DNA from: Streptomyces triticirhizae | Lineage (GTDB): Bacteria; Actinomycetota; Actinomycetes; Streptomycetales; Streptomycetaceae | DNA: 64,000 nucleotides | Assembly: GCF_003696235.1 (NCBI RefSeq) | Contig: NZ_RFFJ01000006.1 | Span: 1 to 64,000 of the forward strand | Direction: 5' to 3' | Part shown: one piece after another, positions 1 through 8,604 of the stretch | Position numbering within the stretch: position 1 is the stretch's first letter | How the letters are laid out: each line of letters begins with the position of its first letter | Program-made: the position numbers and the translations under genes | The notes under the pieces: generated by a model | Told to the model about the DNA's origin: nothing | The model's input: the letters and a program-made list of their open reading frames with translations, nothing else | Databases searched by the model: none

Positions 1-87
1 CGGCCGGCGGGGGCGGCCCGCCCCCGCCGGCCACGCGCCGCCGGCCACGCGCCTGCGGGGCGGTTCAGCCCCTGCCCCCCAGGGGTC

Positions 88-1428
88 TCAGGCCGTCGGG
101 CGGCCCAGGGCCCGGTAGGTCCAGTCGGCCTTGCGCCAGAGCGAGGCGTCCAGCGTGTTCCGCCCGTCCAGAATGTGGCGGTTGGACACCACCTCGCCCA
201 GGGCCACCGGGTCCAACTCCTGGAACTCGCGCCACTCCGTGAGGTGCAGCACCACGTGCGCGCCCCGCGCGGCCTCCGTCGCCGACTCGGTGTAGCGCAG
301 CGTCGGGAAGACGGCCCGGGCGTTGACGACGGCCTTGGGGTCGTAGACGCTCACCTCGGCGCCCTGGAGGTGGAGTTGACCCGCGATGTTCAACGCCGGG
401 GAGTCGCGGACGTCGTCCGTCTCCGGCTTGAAGGCGGCGCCGAGCACCGCGACCCGCCGGCCCAGCAGCGAGCCGCCCAGCGCGTCCCTGGTCAGCGCGA
501 CCATCGAGGCGCGGCGGCGCATGTTGAGCGAGTCCACCTCGCGCAGGAACTGGAGCGCCTCGGACGCCCCCAGCTCCCCCGCCCTGGCGAAGAAGGCGCG
601 CAGGTCCTTGGGCAGGCAGCCGCCGCCGAACCCGATGCCGGAGCGCAGGAACTTCGGGCCGATCCGTTCGTCGTGCCCGAGCGCCTCCGCGAGCTTGACC
701 ACGTCGCCGTCGGCGACCTCGCAGACCTCGGCCATCGCGTTGATGAAGGAGATCTTGGTGGCGAGGAAGGCGTTGGCCGCCGTCTTGACCAACTCGGCCG
801 TCGGCAGGTCGGTGACGACGAACGGGCTGCCCTCGGCGACGGGCGTCGCGTACACCTCGCGCAGCACGGCCTCGGCCCGCTCGCTGGTCACGCCGACCAC
901 GATCCGGTCGGGATGGAGGGTGTCCCGCACGGCGAAGCCCTCCTGGAGGAACTCCGGGTTCCACGCCAGCTCGGCGGCCTCGCCGGCCGGCGCCAGCTCG
1001 GCGACGCGGCGGGCCAGCCGCGCGGCGGAGCCGACCGGGACGGTGGACTTCCCGACGACCAGCGCCGGCCGGTCGAGGTGGGGCGCGAGGGAGTCCACCG
1101 CGCTGTCGAAGTACGACATGTCACAGGCGTACTCGCCGGGGCGCTGCGGGGTGTTGACGCAGATGAAGTGCACGTCAGCGAAGGCGGCGACCTCCTCGAA
1201 GGAGGTGGTGAACGACAGCCGCCCCGTGGAGTCCGGCAGGCCGGCGACGTGCTGGCGCAGGATCTCCTCAAGTCCCGGCTCGTACATCGGGGAGAGCCCC
1301 CGGGAGAGCAGTTCCACCTTGGCCGGCACCACGTCGATGCCGATCACCTCGAAGCCCAACTCCGCCATGGCGGCTGCGTGGGTGGCGCCGAGGTAGCCGA
1401 GACCGATCACCGAGATCCTGAGAGGCAT
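88..1428 (-). CDS. ugd: UDP-glucose 6-dehydrogenase
   Basis: Cytoplasmic enzyme that oxidises UDP-glucose to UDP-glucuronate with NAD+, supplying precursors for surface polysaccharides. The N-terminus has the Rossmann motif GLGYLG near residue 9. The catalytic cysteine sits in GFGGGCLPKD near residue 271, and the Lys/Asn-rich central helix (ELVKTAANAFLATK) is typical of the UDP-sugar dehydrogenase family. The 446-residue length is normal. An ATG lies four codons further upstream (1440), but I chose MPLRISVIG because the family starts directly at the first beta strand. It is transcribed leftward, divergent from the acyl-CoA dehydrogenase. Confidence 0.95.
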   Translation of the reverse strand: MPLRISVIGLGYLGATHAAAMAELGFEVIGIDVVPAKVELLSRGLSPMYEPGLEEILRQHVAGLPDSTGRLSFTTSFEEVAAFADVHFICVNTPQRPGEYACDMSYFDSAVDSLAPHLDRPALVVGKSTVPVGSAARLARRVAELAPAGEAAELAWNPEFLQEGFAVRDTLHPDRIVVGVTSERAEAVLREVYATPVAEGSPFVVTDLPTAELVKTAANAFLATKISFINAMAEVCEVADGDVVKLAEALGHDERIGPKFLRSGIGFGGGCLPKDLRAFFARAGELGASEALQFLREVDSLNMRRRASMVALTRDALGGSLLGRRVAVLGAAFKPETDDVRDSPALNIAGQLHLQGAEVSVYDPKAVVNARAVFPTLRYTESATEAARGAHVVLHLTEWREFQELDPVALGEVVSNRHILDGRNTLDASLWRKADWTYRALGRPTA

Positions 1429-1520
1429 GGCCCCGAGCATAGACGGACGGGCCTGTCGGCAAGCTCACCTATCCCCAGGCCCGCCATGACCCTAGGATCA
1501 AGTTACTTAACAGTCATGAA

Positions 1521-1556
1521 CCAGTGGCACCACTGGCCCGAGCCAGTGCGGCACTG
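1521..1556. promoter_or_regulatory. Two CCAGTG-based palindromes upstream of the acyl-CoA dehydrogenase
   Basis: CCAGTGG-CA-CCACTGG at 1521-1536 is a perfect inverted repeat. CAGTG-CGG-CACTG follows at about 1544-1556 and shares the CCAGTG half-site. They lie 30-65 bases before the acyl-CoA dehydrogenase start, in the 156-base gap it shares with ugd. The pairing suggests a transcription-factor operator, perhaps for a fatty-acid regulator; the factor is unknown. Confidence 0.45.
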
Positions 1557-1584
1557 AACCAGCGAACCGCTTCGTGGGCAGGGA

Positions 1585-2754
1585 GTGAGACAGGTGGCAG
1601 GAGCCGGGGACTTCGATCTCTACCGTCCGGCCGAGGAGCACGAGATGCTCCGGGAGTCCGTTCGGGCGTTGGCCGAGGCGAAGATCGCGCCGCACGCGGC
1701 GGACGTCGACGAGCAGGCGCGTTTTCCGCAGGAGGCGCTGGACGCGCTGGTCGGCAACGACCTGCACGCGGTCCATGTGCCGGAGGAGTTCGGCGGCGCG
1801 GGGGCCGACGCGCTGGCCACGGTGATCGTGATCGAGGAGGTCGCGCGGGTGTGCGCCTCCTCCTCGCTGATCCCTGCCGTCAACAAGCTGGGGTCGCTGC
1901 CGCTGATGCTGTCGGGCTCGAAGGAGTTGCGGGAGCGGTATCTCACCCCGCTGGCCAAGGGGCAGGCGATGTTCTCGTACTGCCTCTCGGAGCCGGACGC
2001 GGGCTCGGACGCCGGCGGCATGAAGACCAGGGCGGTGCGGGACGGGGACTCCTATGTCCTCAACGGCGTCAAGCGGTGGATCACCAACGCCGGGGTCTCC
2101 GACTACTACACGGTGATGGCGGTCACCGACCCGGAGAAGCGGACGCGGGGCGGGATCTCGGCGTTCGTCGTGGAGAAGGGCGACGAGGGGGTCTCGTTCG
2201 GGGCGCCCGAGAAGAAGCTCGGCATCAAGGGCTCGCCGACCCGCGAGGTGTATCTGGACAACGTGCGGGTGCCGGCCGAGCGGATGATCGGCGACGAGGG
2301 CACCGGCTTCGCGACCGCGATGCGCACCCTGGACCACACCCGGATCACGATCGCCGCCCAGGCGCTGGGCATCGCGCAGGGCGCCCTGGACTACGCGAAG
2401 GGCTATGTGCGCGAACGCAAGCAGTTCGGAAAGCCGGTGGGCGACTTCCAGGGCGTCCAGTTCATGCTGGCCGACATGGCCATGAAGCTGGAGGCGGCCC
2501 GGCAGCTGACCTATGCGGCGGCCGCCAGGTCGCAGCGCGAGGACGGCGACCTGACGTTCTTCGGGGCCGCCGCGAAGTGTTACGCCTCGGACGCGGCGAT
2601 GGAGATCACCACCGACGCGGTGCAACTCCTCGGCGGCTACGGCTTCACCCGGGACTACCCGGTGGAGCGGATGATGCGGGACGCCAAGATCACCCAGATC
2701 TACGAGGGCACCAACCAGGTCCAGCGCATCGTGATGGCCCGCAACCTCCCCTGA
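1585..2754 (+). CDS. Acyl-CoA dehydrogenase
   Basis: FAD-dependent alpha,beta-dehydrogenase of acyl-CoA thioesters, in fatty-acid or branched-chain amino-acid degradation. The 389 residues show the three usual domains: N-terminal helical, middle beta domain (YCLSEPDAGSDAG, then WITNAG for FAD binding) and C-terminal helical with QIYEGTNQVQRIVMAR, where the Glu of YEGT is the catalytic base. It resembles the short-chain or isobutyryl-CoA group. The start at 1585 is GTG after GGGCAGGGA; a second GTG three codons later (1594) is possible. It converges on the TetR gene and ends at a shared hairpin. Confidence 0.93.
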   Translation: MRQVAGAGDFDLYRPAEEHEMLRESVRALAEAKIAPHAADVDEQARFPQEALDALVGNDLHAVHVPEEFGGAGADALATVIVIEEVARVCASSSLIPAVNKLGSLPLMLSGSKELRERYLTPLAKGQAMFSYCLSEPDAGSDAGGMKTRAVRDGDSYVLNGVKRWITNAGVSDYYTVMAVTDPEKRTRGGISAFVVEKGDEGVSFGAPEKKLGIKGSPTREVYLDNVRVPAERMIGDEGTGFATAMRTLDHTRITIAAQALGIAQGALDYAKGYVRERKQFGKPVGDFQGVQFMLADMAMKLEAARQLTYAAAARSQREDGDLTFFGAAAKCYASDAAMEITTDAVQLLGGYGFTRDYPVERMMRDAKITQIYEGTNQVQRIVMARNLP

Positions 2755-2767
2755 CCGAGCGGTCGTT

Positions 2768-2796
2768 GACCCTCCGACCCGCCGGGTCGGGGGGTC
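2768..2796. terminator. Bidirectional hairpin between acyl-CoA dehydrogenase and TetR gene
   Basis: GACCCTCCGACCC and GGGTCGGGGGGTC pair over 13 bases (one G-T wobble) around a 3-base loop. The hairpin overlaps the TetR stop codon and lies 13 bases after the dehydrogenase stop, so it can end both convergent transcripts. There is no T-run, which is usual in Streptomyces. Confidence 0.65.
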
Positions 2797-3565
2797 AGCC
2801 CGCCGCGCGTTCCTCCTCGCGGCGGCGGATCAGGGCGGCCACGCTGTCCAGAAGGAAGTCGAGGTTCTCGTTGAAGTCGTCCTCGGCGGTGTTCTCGTTG
2901 TCGAAGATCCCCGACGTGGCGACCTTGGCGAGCGTGGGAAACCGCTCGTCGGTGGCGACCCTGGCCATCATGCGGCCGTAGACCCGGCCCCACTCCTCGT
3001 ACGAGACGCCGGTGCGCGCCGAGGCGCTGGTCATGGTGAGTTCCTGTCGGGTGTCGCCCAGGACGAAGCCGCTGATGATCAGCAGCACCCCGATCATGTC
3101 GCCCTCGTTGAGCGCGGTCCGGTCCAGCGCCGCGAGGGCCACCTCCATCCAGGCCAGGTTGTTGGGGCCCATCGGCGGGGCCCCGATGGGAATGTCCAGC
3201 ATCCAGGGGCGGTCGAGCAGCAGTTGCCTGGTCCCGCGCGCCCAGTTGCGCAGCACGCCGCGCCAGTCGTCGGGCCAGTCCGAGGTGTCCGGCACCGAGG
3301 TGGCCATGGAGAACATCAGGTCCAGCAGGTCGTCCTTGCTGGGCACATAGCGGTAGAGGGTCATCGTGGTGACGCCCAGCTTCTGGGCGATGCGGCGCAT
3401 CGAGACCGCCGCGATGCCCTCCTCGTCGGCGATCCGAACGGCCTCCCCCACCACCTGGTCGAGGCTGAGGCTGCCCCTGGGCCCGCGCGTGCCGGGGCTC
3501 TGGGTGCGCCAGAGCAGGTCGAGCAGGTACTGCGGGTCCCGCCCTCGGGTCTCGTCCGCCGCCAT
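2795..3565 (-). CDS. TetR-family transcriptional regulator of the adjacent ABC exporter
   Basis: 256-residue repressor. After a leader of about 45 residues comes the TetR helix-turn-helix (VSMRRIAQKLGVTTMTLYRY) and then a long ligand domain of the TetR_C type often seen beside DrrA-like transporters. The start ATG (MAADETRGR) is chosen because an upstream extension would run through the operator region. It is divergent from the ABC transporter, with three palindromic sites between them, so it probably represses the exporter and itself and is released by an exported drug or metabolite. The ligand cannot be told from sequence. Confidence 0.9.
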   Translation of the reverse strand: MAADETRGRDPQYLLDLLWRTQSPGTRGPRGSLSLDQVVGEAVRIADEEGIAAVSMRRIAQKLGVTTMTLYRYVPSKDDLLDLMFSMATSVPDTSDWPDDWRGVLRNWARGTRQLLLDRPWMLDIPIGAPPMGPNNLAWMEVALAALDRTALNEGDMIGVLLIISGFVLGDTRQELTMTSASARTGVSYEEWGRVYGRMMARVATDERFPTLAKVATSGIFDNENTAEDDFNENLDFLLDSVAALIRRREEERAAG

Positions 3566-3616
3566 GTCGCCGCTCCTCGATCCTTCGTGCCAGGCCAGGG
3601 ACCGCCGCCATCGTAG

Positions 3617-3679
3617 AACTCTGTACAGCGTCCACAGAAAGTGTACGCTGTACAGAGTTAGTGTACGCCGTACAGGGTT
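3617..3679. promoter_or_regulatory. Triple phased TetR operator (TGTAC-N3-GTACA, 20-bp spacing)
   Basis: Three sites of the form TGTAC-N3-GTACA start at 3622, 3642 and 3662, exactly 20 bp apart. The first has one mismatch (GTCCA in the right half); the other two are perfect. In addition, AACTCTGTACAGCGT (3617-3631) and ACGCTGTACAGAGTT (3645-3659) form a perfect 15-bp inverted repeat. The block lies 51 bases before the TetR start and 64 bases before the ABC ATPase start, so it can control both directions. Confidence 0.85.
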
Positions 3680-3742
3680 TCCCGTTCGGCGTGCGCCGGG
3701 ACGTGCGCGAACGCGGATGCGGAGAGGGCGAGGTGGGGCGCG

Positions 3743-4717
3743 ATGACAGCGATCGTGGCCGAGGGGATACGCAAGCGGTACGGGGACACCCGGGCCCTGG
3801 ACGGGTTCGACCTGACGGTTCGGGAGGGCACGGTGCACGGGCTGCTGGGGCCCAACGGCGCCGGAAAGACCACGGCGGTGCGGACGTTGACCACGCTGGC
3901 GCGGATGACGGAGGGCCGGGCGACGGTCTGCGGGTTCGACGTGGCCAGCCAGCCGGACGAGGTGCGGGCCAGGATCGGGCTCACCGGGCAGTACGCGGCG
4001 GTGGACGAGTTCCTCAGCGGCCGGCAGAACCTGGTCCTCTTCGGCCGGCTCTTCGGGCTGCGGCCCCGGGCCGCCCGGCGCCGCGCGGACGAGCTGCTGG
4101 AACGGTTCGACCTCACCGGGGCCGCGGGACGCAGGGTGGACGGCTACTCCGGCGGGATGCGCCGCCGGCTCGACCTGGCGGCCAGCATGATCGTGGTGCC
4201 CCGGGTGCTCTTCCTGGACGAGCCGACCACCGGGCTCGACCCGCGCAGCCGCAACCAGGTGTGGGAGGCGGTGCGTTCGCTGGTCGCCGAGGGCACCACG
4301 GTGCTGCTCACCACCCAGTATCTGGAGGAGGCCGACCAACTCGCCGACCTGATCTCGGTCGTTGACGCCGGCCGGGTGGTGGCCGAGGGCACCGCCGACC
4401 AGCTCAAGTCGCGGCTGGGCGGGGACCGGGTCGAGGTGGTGGCGCGCGAGGCCGCCGACCTCGGAGCCGTGGCCGCGCTGCTGCGGCGCGTCTGCGGGGT
4501 CGAGCCGGAAGTCGACCACGAGACGCGGCGGGTGGTGGCCGAGGTGGACGACCGGGTGCGGGCCCTGACCGACGTGGCCGGCGCGCTGCGCGCGGCCGGG
4601 CTGGCGGTCGAGGACCTGGGCACCAGGCGGCCGACCCTGGACGAGGTGTTCCTCCACCTCACAGGCCGCCCGACGGACGACGCCACGCACCCCGAACGGG
4701 AAGGAGCCACGGCATGA
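3743..4717 (+). CDS. DrrA-type ABC transporter ATP-binding protein
   Basis: ATPase of a multidrug or antibiotic ABC-2 exporter. It has Walker A GPNGAGKTT (about residue 38), the signature YSGGMRRRLDLA, Walker B VLFLDEPTTGLD and the switch-His region LLTTQYLEEADQLAD. The C-terminal domain of about 100 residues (to PTLDEVFLHLTG) is characteristic of the DrrA/DRA family. The 324-residue length is normal. Its stop overlaps the permease start in ATGA, indicating translational coupling. It is likely controlled by the divergent TetR protein. The substrate is unknown. Confidence 0.93.
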   Translation: MTAIVAEGIRKRYGDTRALDGFDLTVREGTVHGLLGPNGAGKTTAVRTLTTLARMTEGRATVCGFDVASQPDEVRARIGLTGQYAAVDEFLSGRQNLVLFGRLFGLRPRAARRRADELLERFDLTGAAGRRVDGYSGGMRRRLDLAASMIVVPRVLFLDEPTTGLDPRSRNQVWEAVRSLVAEGTTVLLTTQYLEEADQLADLISVVDAGRVVAEGTADQLKSRLGGDRVEVVAREAADLGAVAALLRRVCGVEPEVDHETRRVVAEVDDRVRALTDVAGALRAAGLAVEDLGTRRPTLDEVFLHLTGRPTDDATHPEREGATA

Positions 4718-5565
4718 GCGCGCACGCCACCACGGACGCACCCGGCGAGGCCCGTTGGCGGGGGCGCGCGCGGCGCGGGCCCCGGGTCGCCGTCTCGGAC
4801 GGCCTGGTGATGACCCGGCGCAACATGGCCCAACTGGCGCGCAGCCCCGAGGAGATCTCCCTCTACTTCAGCCTGCCGATCCTGTTCGTGCTGGTCTTCG
4901 GCTATGTCTTCGGCAGCGGGATGCGGGTCCCCGGCGGCGGGAACTACCGCGAGTTCCTGCTCCCCGGCGTCTTCGCCATGACCATGCTCTACGGGATGGG
5001 GGCGACGGGAACCTCGTTGGCGTTCGACGTCAGCCGGGGCGTGGTGGACCGCTTCCGGTCGATGCCGATGGCCAGGTCGGCGCTGCTGGTCGGCCGGTGC
5101 CTGGCCGATCTGCTGCGCGGGCTGCTGGAGATGACCGTGCTGGTGGTCTGCGGCCTGCTGGTCGGCTGGGAGTGGCACCGGGGCGTCGGGCTCGCGCTGG
5201 CGGCGGTGGGCCTGGTGCTGCTGCTGCGGGTGGCGATGTCCTGGATCGGGATCTACATCGGCCTGCTGCTGCCCAACCCGGACACGGTCGGCACGGTGAT
5301 CTTCCCGTTGGCCTTCCCGCTGACCGCCCTGTCCAGCATCTTTGTCGCGCCCGAGCTGATGCCCGGCTGGCTGGGCACCATCGCGGAGTGGAACCCGCTC
5401 TCGGCGACGGTCGCCGCGACCCGCGAGCTGTTCGGCAACCCGGGCCTGGGGAGCGACTCCTGGGCGGCGGACCACGCGCTGCTGCTGGCGGTGGCCTGGC
5501 CGGTGGCGATGGTGGCGGTGTTCGCTCCGCTGGCCATCCGCCGCTTCCAGCGGCTCACCGACTGA
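4714..5565 (+). CDS. DrrB-type ABC-2 transporter permease
   Basis: 283-residue integral membrane partner of the preceding ATPase. After a cytoplasmic N-terminus (ending LARSPEEISLYF) there are about six hydrophobic segments, beginning with LPILFVLVFGYVFG and ending with LLLAVAWPVAMVAVFAPL. The stretch FDVSRGVVDRFRSMPMARSALLVGR is the usual ABC-2 coupling loop. It overlaps the ATPase gene by four bases. Together the two make a TetR-controlled exporter, probably for self-protection or drug efflux. Confidence 0.92.
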   Translation: MSAHATTDAPGEARWRGRARRGPRVAVSDGLVMTRRNMAQLARSPEEISLYFSLPILFVLVFGYVFGSGMRVPGGGNYREFLLPGVFAMTMLYGMGATGTSLAFDVSRGVVDRFRSMPMARSALLVGRCLADLLRGLLEMTVLVVCGLLVGWEWHRGVGLALAAVGLVLLLRVAMSWIGIYIGLLLPNPDTVGTVIFPLAFPLTALSSIFVAPELMPGWLGTIAEWNPLSATVAATRELFGNPGLGSDSWAADHALLLAVAWPVAMVAVFAPLAIRRFQRLTD

Positions 5566-5584
5566 ACCGGTCCCCGGAAACGGG

Positions 5585-5618
5585 CGGGGCGGGGCCGGCA
5601 CCCACCGGCCCCGCCCCG
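5585..5618. terminator. Bidirectional terminator hairpin
   Basis: A 14-bp perfect GC stem (CGGGGCGGGGCCGG with its complement) around a 6-base loop lies between the ABC permease stop and the convergent LysM-M23 gene stop. It probably terminates both. Confidence 0.75.
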
Positions 5619-5641
5619 CGTTCGCCCCGGAGCGCGAACGC

Positions 5642-6373
5642 TCAGATGCTGACGCCGTGCTCGCGCAGGTACGCCAGCGGGTCGATGTCGGAGCCGTAGG
5701 AGGGGCCGGTGCGCACCTCGAAGTGCAGGTGCGGGCCGGTCACATTGCCGGTGGCGCCGGAGAGGCCCACCTGGTCGCCGGCGCCGACCGACTGGCCGAC
5801 GCTCACCGAGAGCGAGGAGAGGTGGGCGTACTGGCTGTAGTGGCCGTCGGCGTGCCGGACCACGACCTCGTTGCCGTAGGAGCCGCCGCTGCCGGCGGTC
5901 ACGACCTCGCCGGCGGCGATGGAGACCACCGGGGTGCCGGTCGCGACGGGGAAGTCGGCGCCGGTGTGGTACCCGGAGGACCACAGCGCGCCGGCGTTGC
6001 CGTAGCCGCCGCCGCTCACGCCGGCCACGGGGGCGACGTACTCGCCGCTCGGGGCGGGCTCGGCCGGCTCGTCGGCCTCGGCGTCCCCGAGGTCCAGGGA
6101 GAGGGTGAGGCCGGGGGCGATGTGGCCCGGGTCGTCACCGATGACCTCGCGGTTGGCCTCGTAGAGCTGCTCCCAGCCGCCGGCGATGTCATGGTCGGCC
6201 GCGATGCGGTACAGGGTGTCGCCGCCCTCGACGGTGTAGCTGGCGGGCGCGGCGCCGGCGGCGCCGGCGGCGAACAGGGGCAGGGCGAGGCCGGCGGCCC
6301 CGGTGGTGAGCAGCGCGGCGGCGCGGGACACGCGGCGGGACGGCTGACGGCGGTGGCGTCCGGTTCCGGACAT
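5642..6373 (-). CDS. Secreted LysM and M23 peptidoglycan endopeptidase
   Basis: 243-residue exported cell-wall hydrolase. Residues 1-43 form a twin-basic n-region ([13 protein letters not shown]), a hydrophobic core and an AxA cleavage site. A LysM domain follows (YTVEGGDTLYRIA to about residue 95), then an acidic linker, then a lysostaphin-like M23 domain with zinc ligands in HTGADF and HLHFE. It should cut peptide cross-bridges while bound to peptidoglycan. A YdaO/YuaA riboswitch occupies the leader, tying expression to c-di-AMP. The LysM sequence closely resembles that of the Rpf-like protein at 49608-50498. Confidence 0.93.
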   Translation of the reverse strand: MSGTGRHRRQPSRRVSRAAALLTTGAAGLALPLFAAGAAGAAPASYTVEGGDTLYRIAADHDIAGGWEQLYEANREVIGDDPGHIAPGLTLSLDLGDAEADEPAEPAPSGEYVAPVAGVSGGGYGNAGALWSSGYHTGADFPVATGTPVVSIAAGEVVTAGSGGSYGNEVVVRHADGHYSQYAHLSSLSVSVGQSVGAGDQVGLSGATGNVTGPHLHFEVRTGPSYGSDIDPLAYLREHGVSI

Positions 6374-6387
6374 GGGGTCTCCTCTCC

Positions 6388-6545
6388 GACGCCTGCGAGG
6401 TCAGCTGTCGGGTTCGGGCCGGAGTCGCCCGGCCACGGCCGGCCGCGACGCGCCTGGGCGCCGGGTTCTGCCGTGACTTCACCCCTAGCCGGAGATCGAA
6501 CGAGATCCGGCGGAATTGGGTCCCCCGCTCCTGTCAGACGGAATG
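6388..6545 (-). promoter_or_regulatory. YdaO/YuaA (cyclic di-AMP) riboswitch before the M23 gene
   Basis: Read on the minus strand, the leader contains the conserved blocks in order: GACAGGAGCGGGGGACCCA, then TAGGGGTGAAG, then CCGAACCCGACAGCTGACC and TCGCAGGCGT. It ends about 15 bases before the start codon. These blocks match the ydaO class as found in actinobacteria upstream of rpf and wall-hydrolase genes. The same blocks recur before rpfA in this window. In this class c-di-AMP usually switches expression off. Confidence 0.9.
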
Positions 6546-6807
6546 ACCACGTTCCCGCTTCCGGTGACAGGATTCGGCGTCCGGAGCGGTTCGCCGCGAA
6601 TGCGACGCGGACCGAACGTTAAACCCGGGAATTCCCCCCGGACAAGAAAGCGGGAACGCCGGGAACGTGACCCGAATATCACGGACGCCGGCATATGACG
6701 CTGCGTTCTGATCGTTTTCCGCACCGTAGGCGGCGCGCCGTTCCGGGAGAGGCGTCAACTGCACGCGGAAAAGGGACACTTCGCCGGGCGCTATCTCACC
6801 TTTGGGG
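6546..6807 (-). promoter_or_regulatory. Intergenic region with candidate promoter for the riboswitch transcript
   Basis: This stretch is distinctly less GC-rich than its neighbours. On the minus strand TTGTCC (6640-6645) and TTTAAC (6618-6623) are separated by 16 bases and would start a transcript about 75 bases before the riboswitch. The match to the vegetative consensus is only fair. I see no open reading frame here that looks like a gene. Confidence 0.35.
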
Positions 6808-8022
6808 CTATTGCCCGTTTTTCCGGCCGTCCAGGCTCTCGATGGTGGCGATCGACGGGCCGCGCCCGCTCGCCAGATCGGCGGCCACGGTCTCCGCATC
6901 GCGCAGCACCCGCACCGCGTTCTCCCAGGTCAGCTTGGCCAGGTCGGCGCGCGACCAGCCGCGTTCCAACAGCTCGGCGATCAGCAGCGGATAGCCGGAG
7001 ACGTCCTCAAGGCCACGCGGCAGGAAGGCCGTCCCGTCGTAGTCCCCGCCGATCCCGATGTGGTCGACGCCGGCCACCTCCCGCATGTGGTCGAGGTGGT
7101 CGGCCACGGTCGCCGGGGTGGCCGTCGGGCGCGGGTTGGCCTCCTCGAACGCGCGCTGCACCCGCATCCCCGGCTCCGTGGTGTCCAGCGGGTGGAAGCC
7201 GTTGGCCGTCATGTTCGCGTCGGCCCGGCGGGTCCACTCGATGGCCTCGGGCAGCACGAACTTGGGGACGAAGGTGGCCATCGCGACCCCGCCGTTGGCG
7301 GGAAGCGCGGCCAGCACATCGTCCGGAACATTGCGCGGATGGTCGCAGACGGCGCGCGCCGAGGAATGCGAGAAAATCACCGGCGCCTCGGAGATCCGCA
7401 GCGCGTCCCGCATCACGTCGGCGGAGACATGGCTGAGATCGACCAGCATTCCGACACGGTTCATCTCCCGCACCACCTCGGCGCCGAAGGCCGAGAGGCC
7501 GCCGTGCCGTGGCTCGTCGGTGGCGGAATCCGCCCAGTCGATCGTGGAGTTGTGCGTCAGCGTCATATAGCGCACGCCGAGCCGGTGAAAGGCGCGCAGC
7601 GTCGCCAGCGAGTTGTTGATGGAATGGCCGCCCTCGGCGCCCATCAGCGAGGCGATCCGGCCCTGCGCCCTGGCCGCCACCATGTCGTCGGCGGTCAGCG
7701 CCCTGGCCAGGTCGGTCGGATAGCGGTCGAGCAACCGCCCGACCACGTCGATCTGTTCGAGGCAGGCGCTGACGGCGTGGTCGCCGCTCAGCTCGGCCGG
7801 CACATAGACCGACCAGAACTGCGCGCCGACGCCGCCGGCCCGCAGCCGGCGCAGGTCGGTGTGGAGCCGGCCGGTCAGGTCGCCGGCGATGTCGGCCCGG
7901 TCCAGGTCGTAGCCCACGGTCTCGCGCAGCGCCCAGGGCAGGTCGTTGTGCCCGTCGACCAACGGGTGCTCGGCGAGCAGCGCCCGCGCCTCGGCCAGCC
8001 GGTCGGCGGCAACCTCGCTCAT
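6808..8022 (-). CDS. Membrane dipeptidase (peptidase family M19)
   Basis: 404-residue zinc dipeptidase of the renal dipeptidase family, hydrolysing dipeptides including some with D-residues. Metal-binding motifs are visible: VDGHNDLPW near residue 20, a conserved Glu region ([11 protein letters not shown]), [28 protein letters not shown] and IGIGGDYDG. There is no obvious signal peptide, so it is probably cytoplasmic. The start overlaps the purE stop (ATGA), making it the third gene of a purK-purE-dipeptidase operon. Confidence 0.93.
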   Translation of the reverse strand: MSEVAADRLAEARALLAEHPLVDGHNDLPWALRETVGYDLDRADIAGDLTGRLHTDLRRLRAGGVGAQFWSVYVPAELSGDHAVSACLEQIDVVGRLLDRYPTDLARALTADDMVAARAQGRIASLMGAEGGHSINNSLATLRAFHRLGVRYMTLTHNSTIDWADSATDEPRHGGLSAFGAEVVREMNRVGMLVDLSHVSADVMRDALRISEAPVIFSHSSARAVCDHPRNVPDDVLAALPANGGVAMATFVPKFVLPEAIEWTRRADANMTANGFHPLDTTEPGMRVQRAFEEANPRPTATPATVADHLDHMREVAGVDHIGIGGDYDGTAFLPRGLEDVSGYPLLIAELLERGWSRADLAKLTWENAVRVLRDAETVAADLASGRGPSIATIESLDGRKNGQ

Positions 8023-8558
8023 CGGGCCCGCTCCTCGGTCTCGTGGGGCGGCGTGTCCAGGGAGGCACGCAGCCGGCGGCCCTTCTCCCTGGCCTGCTCG
8101 CGCAGTTCGTCCTGGAACGCGCGCATCCGGGCGCGCAGCTCCGGGTCGGCCGCGCCCAGGATGCGGGCGGCGAGCAGCCCCGCGTTGCGGGCGCCGCCGA
8201 CGGAGACCGTGGCCACCGGCACCCCGGCGGGCATCTGCACGATGGAGAGCAGCGAGTCCATCCCGTCCAGGTGTTTCAGCGGCACCGGGACGCCGATCAC
8301 CGGCAGCGGGGTCAACGAGGCGAGCATTCCGGGCAGATGAGCGGCCCCTCCGGCCCCGGCGATGATCACCGAGAGACCGCGTTCGGCCGCTTCCTGCCCA
8401 TAGGTGACCATCTCGGTGGGCATCCGGTGCGCCGAGACCACGTCGGCCTCATAGCGGACGCCGAACTCGTCGAGCGCCTCGGCCGCCGCCCGCATCACCG
8501 GCCAGTCGGAGTCGGAACCCATCACGATGCCCACCTGGGGCGCCGGGCTGTCGCTCAT
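8019..8558 (-). CDS. purE: N5-carboxyaminoimidazole ribonucleotide mutase
   Basis: Class I PurE, which converts N5-CAIR to CAIR in de novo purine synthesis. The 179 residues include GSDSDWPVM, with its Ser/Asp nucleotide-binding cluster, near residue 13, the catalytic SAHRMP near residue 44, and [11 protein letters not shown] near residue 70. It follows purK, its metabolic partner, by about 46 bases and overlaps the dipeptidase gene by four bases, so the three are likely cotranscribed. Confidence 0.96.
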   Translation of the reverse strand: MSDSPAPQVGIVMGSDSDWPVMRAAAEALDEFGVRYEADVVSAHRMPTEMVTYGQEAAERGLSVIIAGAGGAAHLPGMLASLTPLPVIGVPVPLKHLDGMDSLLSIVQMPAGVPVATVSVGGARNAGLLAARILGAADPELRARMRAFQDELREQAREKGRRLRASLDTPPHETEERAR

Positions 8559-8604
8559 GCCTCACCATTCGTCGTTTCGGCGGTCGTTCACTCACGGCGG
8601 TCGT

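Noticed and set aside
7061-7200. CRISPR-like spacing of repeated GGTCGAGGTGGTC-type words
   Set aside because: These are coding-biased words inside the dipeptidase gene. No array of constant repeats and unique spacers exists anywhere in the window.
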